Shown piece after piece: positions 28,955 through 36,078 of a stretch of 64,000 nucleotides of DNA (the stretch's first letter is position 1; the number at the start of each line of letters is the position of its first letter). A program made the position numbers and the translations under genes. The DNA is from Nostoc sp. LPT. GTDB lineage: Bacteria; Cyanobacteriota; Cyanobacteriia; Cyanobacteriales; Nostocaceae. Location of the stretch: assembly GCF_017115165.1 (NCBI RefSeq), contig NZ_JABXKF010000024.1, positions 95,464-159,463 on the forward strand. Direction: 5' to 3'. The notes below the pieces were generated by a model. That model did no database searches. It had not been told where the DNA came from and worked only from the letters and a program-made list of their open reading frames with translations.

Positions 28955-30292
28955 ATGACTGTCGCTCGCACAATTTGTTTGGGATTTCTGACTGTCATTG
29001 CTGTTGGTACTATCCTGTTGATGATGCCTTTCTCAACTAGCTCTGGTACATGGAATAACCTGATTGTGGCACTATTTACCTCGACATCCGCAGTTTGTGT
29101 CACCGGTTTATCAGTAGTCGATCCTGGTACTTATTTTTCCTTTTGGGGTCAGTTATTTATTGCACTTTTAGCTCAAATTGGCGGGTTGGGCTACATGACA
29201 ACCACCACATTTCTGATTTTGCTCATTGGCCGTAAGTTTGATATGCGGCAAAAAATTGCCATTCAACAAGCTTTAGACCGACCAGGGATGAGTGGTAGCT
29301 CCCAAGTTATCCGTTCAATTATTGCCACGACTTTAATTTTTGAAATTACTGGAGTCTTCTTACTTTTACTAGCTTTTGTTCCAGAGTATGGGTGGAATCA
29401 AGGACTGTGGCTAGCAATTTTTCATAGTATCAATGCTTGGAATAATGCTGGTTTTAGTTTATTTAAAGATAACTTAATCGGTTATCAGTCATCCTTCTTA
29501 GTAGTTTTCACCATCACTATGTTAATTATCTTTGGAGGAATTGGCTATCAGGTAATTTTAGAAATGTATCTTTGGTTGCGCGATCGCATTTTCCAAAAAT
29601 CTCTTAAAAAGCAATTGTTATCACTTGATTTTAAAGTTGCAACCAGCACAACCATTATATTATTAGCAATCGGGACAATAGCGTTTTTCTGTATAGAAAT
29701 TAGAAACGCTGAAACATTTGGTTCTCTAAATTTACGTGACCAGATATTAGTAGCTTGGTTTCAATCAGTTACTCCCAGAACTGCTGGTTTTAACACCATC
29801 GATATTAGCAAAATGACCACTGCTGGTCTATTTATTACAATTGCGCTAATGTTTATTGGTGCAAGTCCCGGTGGTACGGGAGGAGGCATGAAAACAACGA
29901 CCTTGAGAGTTTTGACCAGTTGCACTCAAGCAATTCTCCAGGAAAAAGAAGAAGTTTTATTGTACGATCGCAAAATAGCAATAACTTTAATTTTGAAAGC
30001 TGTAGGTGTGTTGGTGGGTTCGGTAGCGACTGTGATTTTAGTCACCATTTTAATTAGCCTCACAGATCCAACATTAGATTTTATTCAAATTTTGTTTGAA
30101 GTAGTATCAGCCTTCGCCACGGTAGGGCTTTCTACAGGCATTACAGGAAGTATCTCTACAGCAGCAAAGCTGCTCTTAATTGTCACTATGTACGTTGGAA
30201 GAGTAGGTATTTTACTGCTGATGTCTGCTGTACTAGGAGACCCCCGCCCTAGCAGAATTCACTATCCTGAAGAAAATTTACTAGTGGGATAG
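28955..30292 (+). CDS. ktrB: KtrB-type potassium/sodium transporter subunit
   Basis: This 445-residue membrane protein is of the TrkH/NtpJ/KtrB family, with four helix-pore-helix repeats. Pore-type segments are seen at STSAVCVTGLSVVD, HSINAWNNAGFSLF, SVTPRTAGFNTIDI and ASPGGTGGGMKTTTL, and the last repeat includes SAFATVGLSTGITG. In cyanobacteria such proteins take up K+ (Na+-dependent) and work with a cytoplasmic KtrA ring. The ktrA gene follows 183 bases downstream on the same strand, which supports the pairing. The intervening gap carries short GACCAATGAC-like repeats. Confidence 0.9.
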   Translation: MTVARTICLGFLTVIAVGTILLMMPFSTSSGTWNNLIVALFTSTSAVCVTGLSVVDPGTYFSFWGQLFIALLAQIGGLGYMTTTTFLILLIGRKFDMRQKIAIQQALDRPGMSGSSQVIRSIIATTLIFEITGVFLLLLAFVPEYGWNQGLWLAIFHSINAWNNAGFSLFKDNLIGYQSSFLVVFTITMLIIFGGIGYQVILEMYLWLRDRIFQKSLKKQLLSLDFKVATSTTIILLAIGTIAFFCIEIRNAETFGSLNLRDQILVAWFQSVTPRTAGFNTIDISKMTTAGLFITIALMFIGASPGGTGGGMKTTTLRVLTSCTQAILQEKEEVLLYDRKIAITLILKAVGVLVGSVATVILVTILISLTDPTLDFIQILFEVVSAFATVGLSTGITGSISTAAKLLLIVTMYVGRVGILLLMSAVLGDPRPSRIHYPEENLLVG

Positions 30293-30475
30293 TTAGGAAG
30301 AAGGAGTAGCGAGTAGAGAGTGTGAGGAGAATAATTATTGACAACTGACTAATGACCAATGACGAATGACTAAACTGATAAAATATACATTTGAAGGCAA
30401 AAATAAAATTTTTAATTCAAGCGGTATAACCGTTTTTTGCCCTAAATACAGGGAACCATAATAAGGATAAAAAGG

Positions 30476-31171
30476 GTGAATCTGTCATCATTAAGTTTTT
30501 TTCGCAGTTTACGTAAAGATAACCAACAATTTGCTGTAATTGGGTTAGGTCGTTTTGGAAGGTCTGTCTGTTCCACACTGCACAATTTTGGTTATCAAGT
30601 GCTGGCAACAGATATTGATGAAAAACGAGTTTCAGAAGCATTAAGTGAGGGAATAGTTGGTCATGCTTTGCAACTAGATTCTACAGAACCAGCCGCACTT
30701 AAAGAAGCTGGAATTTTTGAATTTGATACTGTAATTGTAGCGATTGGCAACTATGTTCAAGAAAGTATCATAACCACCTTAAATGTAAAAGAGGCTGGTG
30801 TACCTCACGTAGTTGCTAAAGCTTCTAGTGAAGTTCACCGTAAACTATTGCGGCGAGTAGGAGCAGATCATGTTGTTTTTCCTGAGTATGAAGCGGGTTG
30901 TGCCCTAGCGCGCACTCTTACCAAACCAGCAATCCTAGATCGGTTTGACCTCGACCCCGATAACAGTATTGTAGAGTTGATTGTGCCTGATGAATTTCAC
31001 GGCAAAACCATCACTGAACTTCAACTTCGTAACCGCTACGGTTTAAATTTGCTAGCAGTAAGCCAGGATGGGAAATTTCAAATTAATCCTGACGCTACCA
31101 AGCGTTTAGAGCGTGGTTCAGCAATGGTTGTTATTGGTTGCAATAAAAATATTAATCGTTTGCCGATTTAA
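30476..31171 (+). CDS. ktrA: KtrA-type cytoplasmic regulatory subunit (RCK domains)
   Basis: This 231-residue protein starts at a GTG after a purine-rich AAGGATAAAAAGG. It has an RCK_N Rossmann domain (FAVIGLGRFGRSV at about 19-31, acidic TDIDEKR at the strand 2 end) and an RCK_C/TrkA_C domain from about residue 150. It should bind nucleotides and gate the KtrB pore. Its 3' end faces that of queA; a perfect hairpin lies between the two. Confidence 0.9.
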   Translation: MNLSSLSFFRSLRKDNQQFAVIGLGRFGRSVCSTLHNFGYQVLATDIDEKRVSEALSEGIVGHALQLDSTEPAALKEAGIFEFDTVIVAIGNYVQESIITTLNVKEAGVPHVVAKASSEVHRKLLRRVGADHVVFPEYEAGCALARTLTKPAILDRFDLDPDNSIVELIVPDEFHGKTITELQLRNRYGLNLLAVSQDGKFQINPDATKRLERGSAMVVIGCNKNINRLPI

Positions 31172-31186
31172 AAAACTTAGCAGTTA

Positions 31187-31222
31187 GGAGTAGAGACGCG
31201 ACTCGCGTCGCGTCTCTACTCC
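31187..31222. terminator. Perfect 15-bp hairpin between convergent ktrA and queA
   Basis: GGAGTAGAGACGCGA (31187-31201) and TCGCGTCTCTACTCC (31208-31222) pair fully around a 6-base loop. The queA stop codon (31216-31218 on the minus strand) lies in the right arm. It is well placed as a two-way transcription barrier and looks like a dispersed GTAGAGACG-type palindrome. Confidence 0.7.
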
Positions 31223-32373
31223 TCCACTCCCACAGCCGATGGCAAAATTAGCATGGCATCACCGAATGAATAAAAGCGATATCCAAAAGCGATCGCTTCG
31301 TTGTATATATTCAATAATCGTTGTCTGCCAATTAAGGCACTTACCAACATCAATAAACTAGAACGCGGTAAGTGAAAATTTGTAATTAAACCATCCACTA
31401 CCCGCCATTGGTAGCCGGGATAAATAAATAAGTCTGTTTTTCCGCAAAATGGTTGTAAATTACCAGATTGAGCCGCCCCTTCTAAAGCCCGTACTGCCGT
31501 TGTTCCCACAGCAATAATTCGACCACCAGCAGCTTTAGTGGCGCGGATTTGCTCTACTGTAGCGGCGGGAACTTCAATCCATTCTTCATGCATCTGATGA
31601 GTAGTTACGTCCTCTACTTCCACAGGGCGAAATGTGCCGACACCGACGTGTAGCGTCACAAAAGCTTGATTAATTTTGCGATCGCGCAACTTTTGTAATA
31701 ATTCTGGAGTAAAGTGTAATCCTGCCGTCGGAGCTGCGATCGCTCCTGGCTGTTTGGCATAAACTGTCTGATACTGCTCATCAGCTGCTTTTGAGGTAGT
31801 GATGTACGGTGGTAACGGTACTTCCCCAAATACCTCTAACAGTTGCACCAAAGTCTTTTCTGCTGGGACATCAAATTGTAACAAACGCCCCCCGGTTGCT
31901 GCATCTGTTTCTAGAACCGTAGCCATTAGCTGGGGGCTGGAGACTGAGGAAGAATCTTTATAATCCCCAATTCCTAATTGCCTTGGTTCAAAAATAATCT
32001 TCGCTCCCTGTTTGAAGCTTTTTCCTGGCTTAACTAAAGCTAGCCAACAGTTATGCTGCCGTTCTTCCAAGAGCAATACCTGGATTTTAGCACCAGTGGA
32101 TTTATGACCATAAAGCCGCGCTGGAATGACTCTTGTATTGTTCATAACCAACAAATCACCAGAGCGCAGCAGCGCAGGCAAATCATGGAAAATGTGGTGT
32201 ATGGGTGCTGTTTTGGTGCCTGTAGTGGGAGAATTAACTACCAGTAACCGCGAACTATCTCTAGGAACTGCTGGGTTTTGGGCAATGAGTTCTGGAGGTA
32301 GTTTGTAGTCATAGCCAGCTACCGAGCAATCTAATTCCAAATCTTTTTCTTGTGGGCTAGAAGTATCTTTCAA
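31216..32373 (-). CDS. queA: tRNA ribosyltransferase-isomerase QueA
   Basis: This 385-residue enzyme transfers and isomerises the ribosyl part of S-adenosylmethionine onto 7-aminomethyl-7-deazaguanine in tRNA, giving epoxyqueuosine. Conserved pieces are [53 protein letters not shown] and HQMHEEW. It is longer than the usual 340-360 residues because of a roughly 17-residue extra segment at about 133-149 ([17 protein letters not shown]), whose DNA resembles the ATTGGGGA-type repeats seen elsewhere in the window. The stop codon lies in the 31187-31222 hairpin. Confidence 0.93.
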   Translation of the reverse strand: MKDTSSPQEKDLELDCSVAGYDYKLPPELIAQNPAVPRDSSRLLVVNSPTTGTKTAPIHHIFHDLPALLRSGDLLVMNNTRVIPARLYGHKSTGAKIQVLLLEERQHNCWLALVKPGKSFKQGAKIIFEPRQLGIGDYKDSSSVSSPQLMATVLETDAATGGRLLQFDVPAEKTLVQLLEVFGEVPLPPYITTSKAADEQYQTVYAKQPGAIAAPTAGLHFTPELLQKLRDRKINQAFVTLHVGVGTFRPVEVEDVTTHQMHEEWIEVPAATVEQIRATKAAGGRIIAVGTTAVRALEGAAQSGNLQPFCGKTDLFIYPGYQWRVVDGLITNFHLPRSSLLMLVSALIGRQRLLNIYNEAIAFGYRFYSFGDAMLILPSAVGVEE

Positions 32374-32538
32374 ATTGGCTTATACTAGTTTTTGCTTTAT
32401 TTAGTATTTATACTCTCTTAAAAAAGCTGGTTTAAGCTTTCCCTTCTAAAGGAACTTTAAGGCATCTTTACTCAGTTTGGTCGCAAGGCTATAAGATTGT
32501 TACTATTAAGTAACACGGAAAAATTAATATAAAAATTG

Positions 32539-32576
32539 GGTAAACCTCCCCATCTAAAAACGGGGGCTTTTACCCT
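32539..32576. repeat. Double-stem hairpin upstream of the conserved hypothetical gene
   Basis: GGGTAAA pairs with TTTACCC, and inside it CCCC pairs with GGGG around an A-rich loop. It lies about 70 bases before the next gene's start. It could be a leader hairpin, but it also resembles the end structures of IS200/IS605 elements, so it may be a relic of one. Confidence 0.45.
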
Positions 32577-32645
32577 ACCGGGAACAGGCAATGATTGACG
32601 AATATAGATATGTAGGATTGGCTTTGATCCCAAGCACCAACAAAC

Positions 32646-33035
32646 ATGGAATACTTGTACTATCTGGCAAATGCCAGTCTAACCCTGAGGGTCGTTCAAC
32701 ACCTCCACGCTAGACCCCAGACACCAGTTTCGTTCGTCACCGTAATTCATCAAATTGATGGCTGGGTGGTTAGGATCAAACTCAAAGGTCAAGTTTCGCC
32801 CCAAGAAGATGGCGACTTTCGCGCTTTTCTAAATGAATTAGGAATTAGCTACGAACCGCCAATGAGGGTGCAAATGGCACTTTGGAGTTTGGAAGCTGGG
32901 CAGTGCCCTGTGGATGTGATGCGTCGCTATCAAGTAGCGATCGTTTCTCATGGTAGCCCAGAAAGAGACGAAATTGAAGCGTTCCGGCAACAGTTTGTTC
33001 GGGGCTTAGGTTACTGTCCAGAAACTTTGGCGTGA
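32646..33035 (+). CDS. Conserved hypothetical protein, 129 residues
   Basis: I do not recognise a named family. The product is soluble-looking, with no signal or membrane helix. It begins MEYLYYLANASLTLRVVQHL and has an alternating beta-like stretch (VTVIHQIDGWVVRIKLKG) followed by helices containing RVQMALWSLEAGQCPVDVMRRY. Codon use and composition match the neighbours. It is followed at 33107 by the 3' end of the convergent yraN gene. Confidence 0.7.
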   Translation: MEYLYYLANASLTLRVVQHLHARPQTPVSFVTVIHQIDGWVVRIKLKGQVSPQEDGDFRAFLNELGISYEPPMRVQMALWSLEAGQCPVDVMRRYQVAIVSHGSPERDEIEAFRQQFVRGLGYCPETLA

Positions 33036-33106
33036 CACTATTTGGTTGTAACGCCACTACAAAATTATTGGTTATTAGGTAATTAAGATATTTTATCCAT
33101 TACCGA

Positions 33107-33643
33107 TTAACCATTATCAATTGAAGAGTCAAAAGCTGCCAGAATGTATTCTTGCAGCTTAAACTTGTATCCGGGTACTGATGAAGTAGCTAGAGCTTCC
33201 TGGTTTGCTGTAACCCCAGTCAGATTTTTCGATATCCTTTGACAGTAGACAATAGCAACATCAAATCTACAAGAATAATCTGCCTTTTCAGGGCACTGGG
33301 CTAAAAACATTCCAGCTGTCCGACAGATTTTTGCTTGCTTTTGTGGGGTGATTGCGCTTCTTCCCCCTGTATCCCAACTACCTGAACTGCGGGTTTTGAC
33401 TTCAACAAATGCCAATAATGAGTGCTGAGTGCTGAGTCCTGAGTTAGGAATTCTCCCTTCTGCCCCTCTGCTCCTCTGCTCCCCACCTCCTCCAGAATGT
33501 TCGGCGATAATATCAATTTCCCCCCAGCGGCTAGAAAAGCGACGATGGAGAATTACCCAACCAGTAGATTGCAACCATTGGGCTACTAGGTCTTCTCCTA
33601 ATGAACCAATATCTGGATAATGAGATGGAGGAAGGTTAGCCAT
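33107..33643 (-). CDS. yraN: YraN/UPF0102 nuclease-like protein with an in-frame STRR insertion
   Basis: This 178-residue protein of the YraN family has a PD-(D/E)XK-like core: [27 protein letters not shown] (Glu-Asp pair) and FVEVKTR (E-x-K) all present. Between the last two, where relatives have only a few residues, residues about 50-75 ([10 protein letters not shown]...STQHS) are coded by a repeat stretch at 33419-33496 that contains AGTGCTG-type heptamers. The insertion keeps the frame and lies in a loop between strands, so the protein may still fold. YraN is about 120 residues in most bacteria. It starts only 11 bases from the divergent pentapeptide-repeat gene. Confidence 0.85.
   Translation of the reverse strand: MANLPPSHYPDIGSLGEDLVAQWLQSTGWVILHRRFSSRWGEIDIIAEHSGGGGEQRSRGAEGRIPNSGLSTQHSLLAFVEVKTRSSGSWDTGGRSAITPQKQAKICRTAGMFLAQCPEKADYSCRFDVAIVYCQRISKNLTGVTANQEALATSSVPGYKFKLQEYILAAFDSSIDNG
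33420..33447. repeat. STRR heptamers inside yraN
   Basis: GAGTGCTGAGTGCTGAGTCC and the following bases are degenerate AGTGCTG units. They are followed to 33492 by a pyrimidine-rich stretch of CCCTCTGCT-type units. Together they code for the extra loop of YraN on the other strand. Confidence 0.85.
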
Positions 33644-33654
33644 TGACTAAAAAT

Positions 33655-34263
33655 ATGATGAATTCTATGAATTCTAGGTTAAGCGATGCCTGCGGCGGGC
33701 TACGCCTACGCACAACGGGTTCTAGACTCGACTTATCTAGTACTGAGTTGGAATTGAAGCGTAAAACAAACCATCACATTTGGGCAAGTATACTCAGCTT
33801 ATTCCTCTGGGGAATAGTTGGCATCATTGCAACGCTCGGTTTTACTCCAACAGCTTTGGCACTTGAATATAATAAAGAAATTTTGGTTGAGGCTGATTTC
33901 TCAGGACGTGATTTAACAGACTCTAGCTTTACTAAAGCTAATCTTCGCCAGAGCAACTTCAGCCATGCTAATTTGAACGGTGTCAGTTTCTTTGCAGCAA
34001 ATTTGGAGTCTGCGAATTTGGAGGGTTCTGATTTGAGAAATTCCACTTTAGACTCAGCTCGTTTAGTCAGAGCAAATTTAACAAATGCACTGTTGGAGGG
34101 TGCTTTTGCTGCTAATGCCAGATTTGATAGTGCAATCATTGATGGGGCAGATTTTACCGATACGCTGCTGCGTCCCGATGAGCAAAAAAAATTGTGTAAA
34201 CTTGCTAAAGGAACTAATCCTATTACAGGACGAGATACGCGTGACACGTTGTTTTGTCCTTAG
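33655..34263 (+). CDS. Pentapeptide-repeat protein, probably exported or membrane-anchored
   Basis: This 202-residue protein (from the ATG at 33655; other ATGs at 33658 and 33667) has one hydrophobic segment (about 46-68, [24 protein letters not shown]) like a signal peptide or anchor. About ten pentapeptide repeats of the A(D/N)LxX type follow ([27 protein letters not shown]...), and then a short tail with two Cys (KLCKLAK, LFCP). Such beta-helices act as scaffolds; cyanobacterial lumenal members exist. The N-terminal 20-odd residues are coded by a palindromic repeat at 33681-33711, so the native start is uncertain. Confidence 0.78.
   Translation: MMNSMNSRLSDACGGLRLRTTGSRLDLSSTELELKRKTNHHIWASILSLFLWGIVGIIATLGFTPTALALEYNKEILVEADFSGRDLTDSSFTKANLRQSNFSHANLNGVSFFAANLESANLEGSDLRNSTLDSARLVRANLTNALLEGAFAANARFDSAIIDGADFTDTLLRPDEQKKLCKLAKGTNPITGRDTRDTLFCP
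33681..33711. repeat. GC-rich palindromic repeat in the pentapeptide gene's 5' end
   Basis: The stretch AAGCGATGCCTGCGGCGGGC and its continuation TACGCCTACGC is a typical cyanobacterial GC-rich palindromic repeat (compare 36003-36034). It interrupts AT-rich sequence and is translated in frame as DACGGLRLR. Confidence 0.65.
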
Positions 34264-34295
34264 TATTTTTATAGCTGGGAATTGGGCATTGGGCG

Positions 34296-34395
34296 TTAGG
34301 AGTGCTGAGTGCTGTTAGCGGAAGCGGGGCGTTTAGCCCGTGCTGAGTGCTGAGTTAGGAGTTAGGAGTTAAGAGTTAAGAATTAGGAGTTTTGT
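34296..34395. repeat. Composite STRR array with a nested 26-base element
   Basis: AGTGCTG heptamers (from 34300) are interrupted at 34315-34340 by TTAGCGGAAGCGGGGCGTTT followed by AGCCCG, then resume as TGCTGAGTGCTGAG and change to GTTAGGA/GTTAAGA units. The same nested element is found inverted at 42982-43019. The rest of the gap to 34488 is pyrimidine-rich CCCCATTC-type repeat with no gene. Confidence 0.85.
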
Positions 34396-34488
34396 TTATC
34401 TCCTTGTCCCCTTGTCCCCTCATCTCCCTCACTCCCTCATCTTCCCTATTCCCCATTCCCCATTCCCTACTTATAAAATATTGAGCAA

Positions 34489-34890
34489 CTACCAACCACT
34501 TGCACCAATTTTTTGACAAACAATTTTCATACCTTTGCCTGGTGAAGAACTTGCTACAAAAGGGATTTCTCCTTTTTCTTTATCCTCTTCAAGTAGCTGT
34601 CCTTCTAGCCCGTAAATCGCAATGCGATTGCGAAACAGCCGCGATTCTTTGCATGATGCATCAAAGGTAGTCTCGAAGATGCCATCTCCATAGATCCCGT
34701 AAAGTTTGTATATCGTGCCCTTAATCGTTTCCGTGTCCAGAGCTATGCTGTTTCCCAATTTATCATGCCCTACAGTGATATATCTTTCTGCATCTTGAGC
34801 GATGGCTACGCCAACACCTCCGGTGAACGCACTACCATTACTCAATAAAATAGCGATCGCACCCACAATCCCGCCTATTTTAAAATACAT
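34489..34890 (-). CDS. Small secreted protein of unknown function
   Basis: This 133-residue product has a likely signal peptide (KIGGIVGAIAILLSNGSAFTGGVGVAIA, residues about 4-31, with a possible cut after AIA or AQD). The mature part (DAERYITVGHDKLGNSIALDTETIKG...) looks like a small beta-rich periplasmic domain that ends with MKIVCQKIGASGW. Two Cys residues (CKESRLF and IVCQ) could form a disulfide. I do not recognise the family, though similar short secreted proteins beginning with a conserved GNSIALDT segment seem common in cyanobacteria. Confidence 0.65.
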   Translation of the reverse strand: MYFKIGGIVGAIAILLSNGSAFTGGVGVAIAQDAERYITVGHDKLGNSIALDTETIKGTIYKLYGIYGDGIFETTFDASCKESRLFRNRIAIYGLEGQLLEEDKEKGEIPFVASSSPGKGMKIVCQKIGASGW

Positions 34891-35053
34891 ACAGTTTCAA
34901 AATATAAGATTTCATATATTTCTACCCGCAATCAAAGCGGTTCTGGCAGGGTAGAAGCACTGAAATCAAGATATAGCAAGGTGTTATACTACTTGGTAAT
35001 ACCTGATGGGAAGCGTAAAGGACTATATAAATAGCTGCAATACTTTTCAAAGT

Positions 35054-35410
35054 ATGAGTGAAACACTTGCTGATATTGCCATACCACCCCAGTTTCCCGA
35101 TCACACTCAACTACCAGAGTCTGATGGTACTTTTGTGAAAAATTTTCAAGAGCATCCCCAAACCATCATTCTTACAGACTCAATTACTCAGGTTTTGCAA
35201 AATCTACATCCAGATGGACAGTATTGCATTGGTCAAGATTGCGGTATTTACTGGCGAGAAACCGATCCGCCAGAAAAAGGAGCAGCAGCACCGGACTGGT
35301 TTTATGTCCCTGGTGTACCACCAAGGCTAGATGGCAAAAACCGCCGCTCATACGTTTTGTGGCGAGAATATATACCTCCATTGATTGCCATAGAACTAGC
35401 TAGTGGTAAT
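35054..35410 (+). pseudogene. Truncated Uma2-family (DUF820) endonuclease
   Basis: From the ATG at 35054 the frame matches the first two-thirds of Uma2 proteins (LPESDGTFVKNFQEHPQTIILTDSI, GIYWRETDPPEKGAAAPDWFYVPGVPP, YVLWREYIPPLIAIELASGN). After ELASGN the family normally continues with GSEERD and the rest of the PD-(D/E)XK fold, but here the frame runs into the antisense strand of a TPR gene until a stop at 35638. The nuclease is thus cut at about 35408. An intact family member lies at 47361-47927. Confidence 0.75.
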
Positions 35411-35765
35411 TGCTCTGCTGGTAGTGCAATTCTGCTCGTAAATAATATGCATAAGCATAGTTTGGATTTAGCTCAATCGCCTTGTTGTAATCCTTTATTG
35501 CTCCTTTGTCATCTCTCAAATTTCTGCGTTCCTGACCTCGCATACAATAAGCACTATCATCATTTGGATTTATGCAAATTGCTTGAGTATAATCCTCTAT
35601 TGCTCCTTGGTAGTCCCCTAGTAAATTACAAACGCTAGCTCGTTCTTTATAAGCATTAGCATCATTTCTATTTACCCGAATTTCTCTAGTCCAATATGTA
35701 AAATCGCATTTTAATCTATTCTCATGACTCAAATCGTTTGGCAAAACTTGATTATAATTTTCCAT
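35400..35765 (-). CDS. Short TPR protein, probably truncated at its C-terminus
   Basis: Started at the ATG at 35765 (MENYNQVLPNDL), this gives 121 residues with about two and a half tetratricopeptide repeats (DANAYKERASVCNLLGDYQGAIEDYTQAI, DDSAYCMRGQERRNLRDDKGAIKDYNKAI, YAYAYYLRAELHYQQSNYH). The last repeat stops before its second helix, exactly where the convergent Uma2 fragment is also cut. An open frame extends upstream to 35825 without a better start. Probably the remains of a longer repeat protein; function unknown. Confidence 0.55.
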   Translation of the reverse strand: MENYNQVLPNDLSHENRLKCDFTYWTREIRVNRNDANAYKERASVCNLLGDYQGAIEDYTQAICINPNDDSAYCMRGQERRNLRDDKGAIKDYNKAIELNPNYAYAYYLRAELHYQQSNYH

Positions 35766-36002
35766 ATTTATTTGAAAACAAAGTTTTAAGATGTTATTTA
35801 AAATAGCTTTTTCAACAAAATACAAATCTGTTGTTTTAACTTAACAATTACATCCACATGACTAACTGGCTATGTTGTATGAGATGACCTATCTATAGGA
35901 TTCCCAAAATCTAAGCAACTCTTAACAATCATGCTATGGTCATAGTCAAAAAGCTTGAACAAAGACTGATCGCAACATTGAGCAGCAACTAGCTAAAAAA
36001 TA

Positions 36003-36034
36003 GCGATGGGCTACGCCCTGCCGGAGGCGATCGC
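36003..36034. repeat. GC-rich palindromic repeat with HIP1 core
   Basis: GCGATGGGCTACGCCCTGCC followed by GGAGGCGATCGC contains GGGC/GCCC and GCC/GGC arms and ends in the HIP1 octamer. It lies in the gap downstream of the amidase gene. Confidence 0.6.
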
Positions 36035-36078
36035 ACTCTACCAAATACAATGAGGAACTAGTTGTTGTATCTGCAAAT

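Noticed and set aside
33774..34247. 157-residue minus-strand frame opposite the pentapeptide-repeat gene
   Set aside because: Its regularity is the antisense image of the repeated pentapeptide codons.
35411..35638. C-terminal half of the long plus-strand frame starting at 35006
   Set aside because: It is the antisense of the TPR gene and shows no similarity to the Uma2 fold.
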